Below, one piece after another: positions 32,577-43,613 of a DNA stretch of 64,000 bases (the first letter of the stretch is position 1; every line of letters begins with the position of its first letter). The notes beneath the pieces are model-generated. The model did not search any database. It worked only from the letters and a program-made list of their open reading frames with translations, and was not told where the DNA came from. This DNA is from Sesamum alatum (lineage: Eukaryota; Streptophyta; Magnoliopsida; Lamiales; Pedaliaceae), in the NCBI GenBank assembly GCA_034509735.1, contig JACGWO010000005.1:18403264-18467263 (forward strand), read 5' to 3'. The position numbers and the translations under genes are program-made.

Positions 32577-34500
32577 CTACATTCAAAAATGTAAAGCAGA
32601 AATTTAGTAGATTATTATAATATAAATTTCAAGTTAAGACTTGGTCTTTAGTCATTAACCCCTCCCACTATTTCTTCAAAAAGCCCACCACTCTCAAGTA
32701 GGGTTTTCGGGAAACCATTTCCTAGTGGGCTCGGAGTCCACAAACGCAATTCTCCATGCCCCGCTTTTACGATTCACATGGGAAAGGCTTTGTGGGAGGT
32801 ATCCAATATCATTCTCATCCAATGAGATCCCCAAGATATTTTGCCTCGCCTCTTCACATGATCCCAAGGACTCCAAGCGAATCATGTTACTTAGCGTTAG
32901 GCCCGACCCATCAACCAAATGAATATCTCAACTATCGCCCCCCACGACTCGTGAGACAGGGAAATAGGAGTATATTCCATTCGTTCATAACAACAGTGCA
33001 GCTTTCTTTCATTCCAAACGTGCCACGACTCGTGAGACCACGAATGGGTGAAAGTAGCTTCCTCACTACATTGCTATGGATGGAAGGCTTGGAATAATCA
33101 AACCATTTGATTTTAATTCCATTTTGGGCCTAATATTTACTTGGACCATCCAAGTGAGAGTTATAGTTTATTAAGACCGAGACCTCATCATTATTAGTAC
33201 TTTGCATGCTCAAGTTTTAAACATTTAATGTAAATAATGCATTCCAAACACATCATACATCAAAGCATTAAAACATTAAACACATGCAAAACAAGCCTAG
33301 CACGCCTCTGTTAGGATAATCACAAGCCCGTTCCTAAGTGATCCACTGAGCCCGCAGTGGATCTATGGTCAATCTAGGGTAAGCCTACACTATTACAATT
33401 TTTTACATCCCATTATCATTCTAATGGGGCCTTGTAAATCCTTCTTTGTTCTTCTTGACCTTCCACCGTGGGCTCCGTCCACCGGACCTTCATCTCCTTG
33501 GAAGCTTACATTTAATAAAATAAAGCCGCACAGTCTAATCTACTCTCATTACAACTTAAAAGAAACCCCAATCATAAGTCGGGGGAGTACATTAAAAGAG
33601 AGGAAGAAAGCCTTATTATTCCAAGGCTAAAAACGATAGTGAGAAGAGAAAAAACAAAGAGGCACGCAGGCCTCACCCAACAAAAAATATAAACCATACA
33701 TAGGTCAATGGGCTAGTGATCATCCTTATTGTTTATCAAATAAACAACAATAAAGCACATTTATATCAAATATAAACATGCCAACAAATAAATACATCCC
33801 ATGCATTTATAAATAGATATCCAATATCTAAAACAATAAACATAATAAAATGCAGAAAATATCATATTAATAATGCAATTAAAAAATATGGATATCAACT
33901 ATACATCCAATGTACAAATTTTTTTTTTTGTTTGGAAACCATTTCCAAAATAATCTAAGGCATAAAAAATAATTTTAGAAAATCCAATTTAACCAAAATT
34001 AAAATATGCCAAAATTAATAATTTCAGAAAACTAGCAGAAATCAGGAAAATCCAATTTTCCGGAAAAACGGCAAAAACGGCACAAAACAGTGCTGCCGGC
34101 CGGCCGTCCCAGACTGCAGCGCGCCACCCGCGTGCAGCAGCAGGCGCGCGCGCGCACGCCCAGCAGCGCGCACGGGCGGACGCCCGCGCACGCCTGCCGG
34201 CCGCGGGCGCGCGCCTGCTGCCCCTGCCGGGCGGCCGGCACCGTTTTTCACTTTTTTCTTTTTTTTTTTTTTATTTTAAACTTCTGCTATAAAAACTGAA
34301 ATTAAACATGCATTTACAGAAAATCCAATTCTCAAAAAATGCATGGATATCCATAATTTCAAAAGCAAAATTAACACATATTTTCTACACATATTATCAT
34401 GCATTAAAGCCATAAATCATGCTTTCCAAAAGCAATTTAAACATGTTCTTCATGCTTAACACATAATAACATGTAATTCCTATAGCCACAACACCGAACC
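32577..34500 (-). other. M1 leader region with GC-rich island and duplicated dyad
   Basis: About 1.9 kb of untranslated leader between primer site and gag. It contains CCACGACTCGTGAGA at 32942-32956 and 33023-33037, a near-palindrome repeated about 81 bp apart as in X, Y and Z. At 34091-34243 there is a sharply bounded GC-rich island of CGCGCG and GCCGGC runs in otherwise AT-rich DNA. No credible gene; short frames in the island reflect base composition. Confidence 0.75.
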
Positions 34501-34514
34501 GGGCTCTGATACCA
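34501..34514 (-). other. M1 primer-binding site (initiator tRNA-Met)
   Basis: On the minus strand TGGTATCAGAGCCC follows the LTR end CTTTCA with a one-base G spacer. TGGTATCAGAGC is the standard plant copia primer site, complementary to the 3' end of initiator tRNA-Met. Confidence 0.93.
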
Positions 34515-34515
34515 C

Positions 34516-36736
34516 TGAAAGAATCGGGTACGGCCCGGAACGCAACGGAAGCGTAAAAAAACGTTAATTTAAAGCATAAATTTAAACGGGTTCAAAGGGG
34601 TTCCCTTTGAAGTTCCCGGCGTTCGGTGTTTGTCAAAGCATAAAAATAAAGAGGAGAAGAATGCTGGACATATGGCTAAAGGAAGTAAACAAAAGATACA
34701 TGAAAACATAAAGAAAACCAACCTTATGTTCGTTGCACGTAGAACCGGTTTGTTTCTAGCGTTGTTCCCTTTCCGTTTCTCCTTCCGTTCACTTGAGGAT
34801 CCAAATTAGAATCCCTCTAATTTGTCCACACCACACTATGGAATGTATATCTCTAATCTATTGCTAGATAGAAGTAGAGAAAAGAAGAAGAAAAAACAAT
34901 CCAAAACAACACTATTGATTAGTGCTTTTTGGAATGTTTTAGTTCAAACCTTTCCAAAAGGTATGAACACAAAAGGAGAAATTTTCAGAGGTTTTTGGAG
35001 AGTTTCTTGATGGAAATTTCGTGCAAGACATAGCATCCAAGTTATGTGAATGGTTTTGTGTAAGTAGAGTTGTTGAATTCAAAAATTCAACTTCTCTTGT
35101 CAACTTCCAAAGTAACCTACATACACACACCATTATCTACATAACCATGCACCATTATAGCAAATAAAAACCACCCACAAAATCATACAAAGGCTGGTCA
35201 CATGTGCCTCACATGTGGAAGATTTTAATTCTTCCTTCATTTGCTATAAATTGAATTTTTCCATGGACTAGGACTACTAGTCTTAGACTTTTATTTAATC
35301 TAATTAAATTAAGTCCAAACAAAGTCCATTGGGCATTAATTAATCCAATTAATCTCAATCTAATTGATGCCCATAAGTTTATTTAATCCAATTAAATAAA
35401 CATAAGTCGAACTCTAATTAATTGATCCAATCAATTAATTAATCGAAACCCGATAAATTAATCCAATTAATTTAAAGGTTCTAAGTCCAAAAATTAACTA
35501 ATCCAATTAATTAATTCTTGGACCATCCATCAAATGGATTTCCCAATAAATGATCCAATCATTTATTTTTCTCCTTGAATTAATTTAATCCAATTAAATT
35601 AATTCGCTTCTTCTAGAATTAATTCCAAATTAATTCTAACCAATTCCATAGTGATTTGTGTGTGACTCTTTAGGTTCACCCTCAGCTAGACTTGGGCTTG
35701 TGTCCAACACAATTGGTTAAATCCAATTTAATTAACTATTTTCCAATTAACCATTAATCGGAAAACGCCCGTCACCATGGGTGGCCGTCTAGCAACGGTC
35801 CATGGCACTAGAGACTAGGTGAATGTTGGCGTGAACATTTAGGCTCTCGATTACCATACGAGTACGGTCCTTCCATCATCCGTCTCCCGGTCTAAGTCTA
35901 GGGCATGGAATTTGGCGTCGGTTCCCATCCTGGACTAGACAACTATGCTCAATAACTCGAGACGCGTTTGCTCTATTGATCGACGTAGGAAACCATTCCC
36001 TACTCGACCAATCGCTGTGGCCACAGACTTAAAGAGCTTAAACCATCTCAGAGCGCATAGGAGACTCGACTGTCAAATACTGACAGGTGACGGATCCTAT
36101 CTTGGAATCCACCGTCCTCAATACATATTCCGACTGCACTGGATGAGGCTTATGATGAACGTATCCCAGACGGGCATCTCTTGCCAGACCCTAGATACAA
36201 CCTTCATATGCATGTGACTGCCATGATTCCTCAAGTCCGAGGACTAATCTCTCGTACTATCGGAGCCGAGAATTCCAGTCATACCGACTAAGCCTCCAAG
36301 GCTTCCATATGACGATTCCCGCGAGTCAGTTTCAGTCAGCTAACACCCACGTCAACTAACCCACTAATATTGCATAGACGTCCAACGTCTGTCGCCGATG
36401 AAACACGGCACTCATCCAATGAATGCAATCCTTAGTGCAAGTCTCTGTAGGACCCTCGATGCCCTGTCTCGAGGTCCTCGACTTGGAACATTCCAGACCA
36501 ACCCTCAGAAGTTGGTTTCATAGCTGCCATCCAATGCGCAGCCCAACTACATGGGTTATACAATTGGTCTGTGGGCATTTGTTGTGACGTTAAAACATCG
36601 TTTAACGTAATCAGTAAGCACAACAAAACACATAGTGCCACGGATGAATACTTACTATATTCATCAAGTCAATAAAGATTGCTAAATAGTACCAAAACCG
36701 CCAATCCAATTGGCTTTCTGGTCACCTATTCTAACA
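34516..36736 (-). mobile_element. M1 5' LTR (2,221 bp)
   Basis: Partner of the 27125 LTR. Compared by eye the two differ almost only by 1-3 bp insertions or deletions in short runs (for example CCCGGGAAC versus CCCGGAAC near the left end), with one clear substitution (ACCAACGC/ACCAACCC). The same hairpin series is present at about 35290-35770, and the GC-rich one is at 36376-36390. It ends CTATTCTAACA, followed by the TAGGC duplication. Confidence 0.93.
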
Positions 36737-36800
36737 TAGGCGTCCCACGCCTGTCGCCGATGAAACACGACACTCATCCAATGAACACGACTCTTGACGC
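36737..36800 (-). mobile_element. Copia LTR B, right fragment
   Basis: After the TAGGC duplication the sequence GTCCCACGCCTGTCGCCGAT ... CTCTTGACGC continues LTR B. It matches Z at about 58757-58816. It stops at 36800, where + element X begins, and the rest of LTR B is not found on the far side of the X/Y block. Confidence 0.88.
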
Positions 36801-38808
36801 TGTTAGAATAGGTGACCATGTAAGCCAATTTTGGCAGGAATATGTAACCTATGTCTAGACAATTCTTTGGTATTTGATAAAATATTTATGAATAAAGAAG
36901 TGAAAATTCATATGGCAATACTTTGTTTACGTTCACTTATCTGCATTTACATTTCTGTTCACTACGCAAACAAAGCCCACGGACTGAGTAACGTTTTCGG
37001 GGACTGGGACTACGCTTGGAGGTAGGTCCACGAAATCAGTCTCACCGAATCAGTCCAGAAATCTCCAAGTCAAGGAATCCCGAAAATGGGTACCGGGATT
37101 CCCTTTGAGACTTGCACTAAGCATCTGCTGTCGTATTTCATCGACGGGTGACGAAGGTCGTCTAAGCAGTATTAGTGGGTCAGCGTGCTAGGAAGCAGCT
37201 GACTGAGGTGACTCGCGGGAACCGTCTTACGGAGGGCCTTGAGTATGGTCAGCAAGGTATGACGTGTATTCCCGGTTCCAACGGTACAGGCCAAGTCCTT
37301 TGACTTGAGGAACTGCTGAGTTTACCTGTACATCAGGTCTGTATCTTAGATATGGTGAGAGATTGCCAAAATACTCTTGAGTAGTCATAAGCCATGTCTA
37401 GTGCAGCTCGGGTGTACAAAGTGACAGTAGTTTCCAAGAAAGAATCTGTCTCTTGTCAAAAGGTGTTGACAGTTGAGTCTCATATATGCTCTGTGTCTTG
37501 TCCCTGAAATCTGTGGCTACAGTGACTGAACAGAAGGGAAAAGGTTTCCCTTGCGGCGTTTGGTGAGGACAGACCGACACTTAGGTCCAAAATGGGTACC
37601 TGCATTTTCCGTGCCCTAGACCCTAAGTGATGAGACCGAAGACAGAAGGACAAGTGTACTGTTAGAGCCTAAATGTTCATCCCCCAAAATTTCACCTAGT
37701 CTCTAGTGCCATGGACCGTTGCTAGATGGCCACCCATGGTAACGGACGGATTCTAGGAATCCGACCAAGTCTAGCTGAATGGTGAACCTAAAGAGTCACA
37801 CACTATCCACACACACACTTAGTATTTAATTTAGAATTAAATATTGAAGTAAAGGAATGATTAAATTAGATTTAATCGGGTCCTATATTTTCTTGGAGAA
37901 ATTAATTCCTTCTATTTGATAAAGGGAATTAAATTAATAAATAGGATTTATTAAAAGGGTTGATTTAATGGGCTTAGAATAAATTATAATATTTATTATA
38001 TTTATTCTTTTAGCCTTTTGGAATATTTAATAGGATTTAAATATTCCATTAAATTAAAATCAACGGTTGAGATGGAAAGGGGAGATGGAAGGCTAGGATT
38101 CGTTTGACTAGGTTCAACACTAGTTTGACTAGGACTTTGACTAGGTCAAAAATCCTAGTCAAATTAGGTTACTTAGAGTTTGAGTTTAAAGAGGATTAAA
38201 CTCTTCCTCTATATAAACCCCTAGCTTCCAACATTTAAGAGATTGATGATTCTTGAAAAACACACACAACACACACTCTCCCTCTCCTACCTCTCGTCCG
38301 CCCCCTCTCTCTTTCTCTAGCAAGAAAATATTTTTTCCTTGGTTCTTTTTGTTCTTGGAACATTAAGAACTTAGACGAACCAATACCGTTAATTGATAAC
38401 GAGTTATTGCTTCGTCTAGTCCAAAAATAATACTTGTTCGTTGCTAGCACGACGTGCAAGATACGTGGGTGGATCATGTGTGTCACGATTTGGAGGATCT
38501 CAAGAACGAGGTCTTGGTGCAAAACGGGGAACAACGCGAGTAGCAGTTGAAGACGACAACGACAACGGGTAGGTCCCGTTTAAGATTTTCGTCTCTCTTT
38601 ATTTTTCAACTCTATGGCCTCCATGATTTATTTAATTGTTTTATGATCATGAGATACACCAAACGCCCGGGAACCTCAAGGGCACACCCCTTGAGCGTGT
38701 TCTTTAAATTAAAAGCATGCCTTTTATTTTGTAAAATTTAATATGTTTAACTTTACCGCGCTTCCGCATTCGCGCAATTCCCGGGACGATCCACCGGATT
38801 TTCTTTCA
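36801..38808 (+). mobile_element. X 5' LTR (2,008 bp)
   Basis: Complete + LTR from TGTTAGAATAGG to TTTCTTTCA, followed by the primer site. TATA box TATATAAA lies at 38210-38217. 3-nt-loop inverted repeats: 37150-37162 (GACGA, loop AGG), 37823-37843, 37859-37877 (GATTAAAT, loop TAG), 37889-37901 (TTTCT, loop TGG) and 37934-37954 (TTAATAAAT, loop AGG). A nested one at 38124-38163 has TTTGACTAGGA arms around a TTTGAC/GTCAAA stem. It closely matches 45064-46391 and less closely the Y LTR. Confidence 0.93.
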
Positions 38809-38809
38809 G

Positions 38810-38821
38810 TGGTATCAGAGC
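38810..38821 (+). other. X primer-binding site (initiator tRNA-Met)
   Basis: TGGTATCAGAGC one base after the LTR end, the same primer site as in M1 but on the + strand. Confidence 0.93.
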
Positions 38822-41011
38822 CCGGTTCGGTGTATAGGCCAAGGGTTTATGTGCGTTATAAGCATGAAACGTGTAATTGGCATGTTTTTTATTAAATCTT
38901 GATTGTTCTTGATTTTAAGCATGTTTGATTTTATTGCTTTTGATTCGTGTGAATTTATGAATGTTGGTGATTTTCTGTTTTCTTGGGAAACGGGGTGGAA
39001 AATTGAACGGAAAACGAGAAACGACGCAGCCCGGCCAGCCGGGAGGGCTGGCCGCGCGCAGCCGCACGCTGCCGGCAGGGCCGACGCGCGCAGGCAAGGA
39101 GGCCTGCGCGCGCCCGCCCAGCCGGCCGCGCGGGGCAGCGCGCAGCCAGGAAGGCTGCGCGCAGGGCAACACCTCCAGGCGCGCGCGCACGCAGACAAGG
39201 GTGTCTGCGCGCGCGCGCGCGCGCAAGGCCGCGCGCGGACGGGCCCTGGGCGGCACCGCCAGGCGCGCGTGCACGCAGAGGAAGGAGTCTGCGCGCGCGC
39301 GCACTACGCACGGCACGACCGGCAGCCAGCAGGCCAGCACGCGCGCAAGGCAGGGGAGCCTGCGCGCGCGGCGGCCTGCCGGCTTGCCAGGCCGCGCAGC
39401 GCGCAGCCGGCCAGGCGCGCGCGCACGCAGGCAAGGGGCCTGCGCGCGCGCGCCCGGCCAGGCAGTGCCTGCGCGCGCGCAGGGGCTGCTGCTGCTAGGG
39501 TTTCAAAACCCTAGCAGTATTATTCTTTTATTTTTCAATTATTTTCAGTTTTAATTTTGAATAAATTCTGAAAAAATCGTTTTTGGTTCAATTGTGCCTA
39601 TTTTTCTAAAGACATTATTTTGGGAGTAAAATAAATTGGATTCGGAATCCCGGGGTTATTTTACTTAAAATAATGAGGAAAGGTTTTCCTAAAACAAGAA
39701 AATATTATTACCAATATTTGTGTTTTATTTTTCACACGTTGTGCACATATTATGTAATTATGTGATTGGAAATCATATGTTGTTGGTATTATGTAATTAT
39801 GTGATTGGATCATGTGATTATGTGTGTTGGATGGAAATGGATGATCGCGAGCCCTAAGACCGGATGTATGGTTTATTTTCTGTTGGGCCTGTGTGCCTCT
39901 TTTACTGCTTTCTCCTTCTCTCTTTCTAGTTGCCTTGGAATAATAAGGCATTCTACCTCCCTCCTTATGTACTCCCCCCGGGTTTTCGCTGGGGTTTCTA
40001 TTTTTAATATGTAATGAGAGTAGACTAGGAGTGAGGTTTCCTTTTTTGTAATTGGTGGAGAAGAAGGAAGGACCACATGGAGAGCCCAGACGGGAGGCCC
40101 CTTGGTGTTTTCCATGAAGTGAAGAAAGAGGAAAAGAGACCAAGGCCCATCAGCATGATGATTGGGTTACTATTAATGTAATAGTATAGGACCAACCCTA
40201 GATTGACCATAGATCCACTGCGGGCTCAGTGGGTCGCATAGGATACGGGCTCGTGATCATCCAACAGGGGCGTGCTAGGCTTTAATTTTGCATGTGGTTA
40301 TGATGATGGATGAATGGATTGTTTATTTATCATATAACTGCTATGAATGGTTTATTTACGCATTATGGATGTATGAGTAGATATTTATTTGAGATCTCGG
40401 TCATTACTTACTCTCACATTGGTTGGACCAATGTCAAAATATTAGACCCTAGACAAAGTGGACATGAACTCTAGGAGTTTGTCCATGCCTTCCAATCCAT
40501 GGCATAGTGAGGAAGCTGCTTTAGGTCAATAGCGTGGTCTCACGAGTCGTGGCACGTTATTGTACTTAAAGGAAGCTGCATTATGTCATGAACGAAAAGC
40601 GGGCTGCTGCTACCTGTCTCACGAGTCGTGGGGGTACCAGTGGGTCCGTGGCTCGGTCGATTGGGTTGGGTCTAACGCCCAATTAACATGATTCGCTTGG
40701 AGTCCTCGGGATCATGTGAAAGGGTGAGGCAGTAATCTTGGGAATCTTGTGGAACGAGAATGGTATGGCATACCTCCCACAGGATCTTTTCCATGCGAAT
40801 CGTAAAAGCGGGGTATGGGAAAAATCGCTATGGATCCCAAGCCCACTTGGAAAGGATTTCCCGAAAATCACGTTTGAGAGTACCGTGTTTTCGTATAAAT
40901 AGTGGGAGGATTAAATGATTAAAGTCCATGCATTTAATTATTTTATCAAACCACCGTCTTTTATTTTCTGCTGATCGCGCGCTGTTTTTCTAAAATGTAG
41001 ATTTTAAAAAA
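38822..41011 (+). other. X leader with GC-rich island and duplicated dyad
   Basis: A 2.2-kb untranslated leader. From about 39022 to 39495 it becomes extremely GC-rich, with GCGCGCGCGC runs and repeated AGGCGCGCGCGCACGCAGAC-like modules. It returns abruptly to AT-rich sequence after GCTGCTGCTGCTAGGGTTTC. TCTCACGAGTCGTGG occurs at 40538-40552 and 40617-40631. Open frames of 120-200 codons on both strands over the island come from the lack of stop codons in GC-rich repeats and are not supported as genes. Confidence 0.8.
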
Positions 41012-41546
41012 ATGTCTAAGAACCCACTTTCCACCATTCTTGAGACAAACAAATTCAATGGAACAAACTACAACGACTGGTTGCGAAATCTCAGGATAGT
41101 CCTAGATTACGAGAACCAAGGCTACGTCATGGACGAGCCTCTCCGTAGGACCTTACCGGAAGGATCCACGCCAGAAGAACGTGAGACGTTCGAGACTTGG
41201 CATAAGGAAAACCGGAAGGTCCGTAGCATCATACTTGCTTCGATGACCAATGAGATTCAGAAGCAGTATGAAAGGCTAGACGATGTCCCTTCCATTATGC
41301 AGTCCCGGACCGACATAGTAGGTATGTCGCGACCAAGGCGTTCTTTGAAACTAAAATGACAGAAGGATCCTCTGTAGAAAAGCACGGGGTTAAAAATGCT
41401 TACCCTGGTGGAAAAGCTCGAGGACCTAAAGGCAGGTCTCGATAATGAAACGTACATAGATGTGATCCTTCAGTCACTCCCACCCTCCTTTGACCAATTT
41501 ATCGTCAACTACAACATGAACGCACTTGAGAAGGGCATAACATGAG
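41012..41546 (+). pseudogene. X gag N-terminal part, frameshifted
   Basis: Gag start MSKNPLSTILETNKFNGTNYNDWLRNL at 41012, with LPEGSTPEERETFETWHKENRKV and SMTNEIQKQYERLDDVPSIM. After ATTATG near 41299, 22 bp present in Y are missing, between two copies of ATG, which shifts the frame. An extra A (about 41393) and an extra base near 41540 follow. UBN2-like capsid region of copia Gag by motif. Confidence 0.88.
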
Positions 41547-42524
41547 TTGATCAATATGTTGGTGCAATACGAGGCAACGACTAAGAAGTCCACGCCTTCG
41601 GTATTGTTTGAAGGTGCTTCGACTTCTAATACGAAAGGCAAAGGTGCCGGACGTTGGAAGAAGAAGAAAGGGAAGGGAAAGGCCGTCAAAGCAGCTACGA
41701 ACACTAAGAGTGTTCCCATTGCCAAAGAGGGGAAAGGCAAAGGAAAGGGAAAGGTTGTCTCCAAGCAACAGTCAAAGGCATATGACATATGTATCAACTG
41801 CCGTGAGAAAGGGCATTGGAAGAGAGAGTGCCCCAAACTCTTCTCGAACCAAGGTATATATGTGATTGAGGTTAATATGGTCACTAGTTCTGCCTCTTGG
41901 GTATTAGATACCGGCTGTGGAGCTCACATTTGCAATGACTTGCAGGTGTTGAAAAGAAGCAGAAAACTGGGTAGCGGGGACATGATCCTGAAGCTTGGGA
42001 ATGGCAAGGCCATCTCGGCAGAAGCAGTGGGATCCGCCACTCTAGTGATTAGTGATAATATTAGCATAGATTTAGAACTAGTTTATTTTGTACGCAGTAT
42101 GATTAAAAACATCATTTCCATTCCATTGTTGGACAATAGTGGTTATGAGTTTAGAATCAATAAAAATTGCTTTTATTTGATGAGGTGTGGAATTGCTCAT
42201 CTACTTGGTACATTACATAACGGACTCTATATCTTGCAACAAACGAATTTCGTCCTCAATGCACAACACAAACGAAAATTAGATAATAACGGGAACGCAC
42301 GTCTGTGGCACGCTAGGCTAGGTCACATATCCTAAGATAGGATGAAAAGGTTGGTAGACTCAAAGAACCTAGAGGTTGGGGACTTGAGCGATCTACCAAC
42401 TTGTGAGTCCTGTCTAAGAGGGAAAATGACCAAGAGGCCCTTTGTAGGACAAAGCAGGCTTGCCACAGGTCTATTGGACTTGGTCCATACAGACGTATGT
42501 GGACCACTAAGGACGCAGGCCTGA
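41547..42524 (+). pseudogene. X gag C-terminus, protease and integrase start
   Basis: From 41547 one frame carries a Lys-rich nucleocapsid, the zinc knuckle CINCREKGHWKRECP, the protease active-site motif SWVLDTGCGAHICNDL (about 41896-41943) and the end of protease. The integrase HARLGHIS ends in TAA at 42333-42335. The same frame continues through MKRLVDSKNL and CESCLRGKM (the other zinc ligands) to a TGA at 42522-42524, where C1 has CGA. The TAA is shared with Y at the same codon. Confidence 0.9.
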
Positions 42525-43613
42525 GGTGGGTTCTCCTACTTCATAACCTTCACCGATGATCATTCACGGTATGGTTATGTTTACCTGATGAGGTACAAGT
42601 CTGAAGCTCTTGAGAGGTTTAAAGAATTCAGACTTGAAGTGGAGAACCAAACCAACTGCAAAATTAAAATCCTTCGGTCGGACCGAGGCGGTGAATACCT
42701 TAGTACGGAGTTCCTAGACTATCTAAAAGAACATGGTATAATATCAGAATGGACACCTCCAGGAATACCGCAGTTAAATGGTGTCTCTGAAAGGAGGAAT
42801 CGAACCCTGTTGGACATGGTTCGGTCCATGATGAGTTTTACCAAATTGCCCTTATCGTTTTGGGGCTATGCACTAGAAACGGCGGCCAAATTATTGAATT
42901 TGGGCCCTACTAGCACATTGACCCAAACACCATATGAGATATGGCACGGCAAGCCTGCATCCTACAACTACTTGAAAGTGTGGGGTAGCCCCGCATACGT
43001 CAAGAGGTTAGTGGGAGATAAGTTAGAATCTAGGTCTAGCTTATGCAGGTTCGTTGGATACCCTAAAGAAACTGCGGGTTATTACTTTTATGACCCCTTG
43101 GAACAAAAGGTGTTTGTTTCAAGAAATGCAGTATTCTTGGAGCAAGGCTTCCCGGAGGATATCCAACCTGATGAGCTGATCCTTGAGGAATCAAGTGATG
43201 GAATCCAGCCATCAGAAGAAGCCGCGGAACCCTCACTTAGAGGATTCAGGATAGACAGCCGAAGGGCTGACCAACCTCGAGAAGTCCAACATGCTAGGCA
43301 TGAAGGACAGCCTCGGGAACAGCCAGCCCCGGTTCCTGAACCACCGGCTCCGATACAGTCAGCGCCCACAGTCACCACTGACGTTCCCGTTCTCCGTAGG
43401 TCCACTAGAGAGTCCAGACCTCCAATGAGATATGGCTTTCTAGGTGCGACCGATCTTTTGGATAACGATCCTAAGACTTATGGAGAAGCGATGTCTGACA
43501 TCGACTCCAGGAGATGGCTTGAGGCCATGAAAGCCGAAATGGACTCCATGAGCGAGAACCAAGTCTGGAGTCTTGTAGATCCACCGAAAGGTGTTAAGCC
43601 AGTAGGCTGTTAG
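42525..43613 (+). pseudogene. X integrase core to RT start
   Basis: Same frame as the upstream feature. GGFSYFITFTDDHSRYGY, the second catalytic Asp in LRSDRGGEYLS and the catalytic Glu in SERRNRTLLDMV are present, followed by the C-terminal GKPASYNYLKVWGSPAYVKRL and a Pro-rich linker. RT begins with MSENQVWSLVDPPKGVKPVGC and stops at TAG 43611-43613 (C1 has AAG there). Very similar to the C1 protein. Confidence 0.9.

Larger units (their letters stand above)
27120..36741 (-). mobile_element. Copia element M1 with TAGGC target duplication
   Basis: A complete LTR-to-LTR element on the minus strand. TAGGC occurs at 27120-27124 and 36737-36741, LTRs at 27125-29346 and 34516-36736, with primer site and polypurine tract in the right places. 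The internal region (29347-34515) has protein remnants in copia order, but each is broken by many substitutions, indels and deletions. The LTRs are nearly identical, so insertion appears recent while the coding region looks old. It is nested in LTR B. Confidence 0.95.

Noticed and set aside
38903..39554. Overlapping 120-200 codon frames on both strands over the GC-rich island
   Set aside because: Frames stay open on both strands because GC repeats lack stop codons. No start context or conservation in M1, Y or Z.
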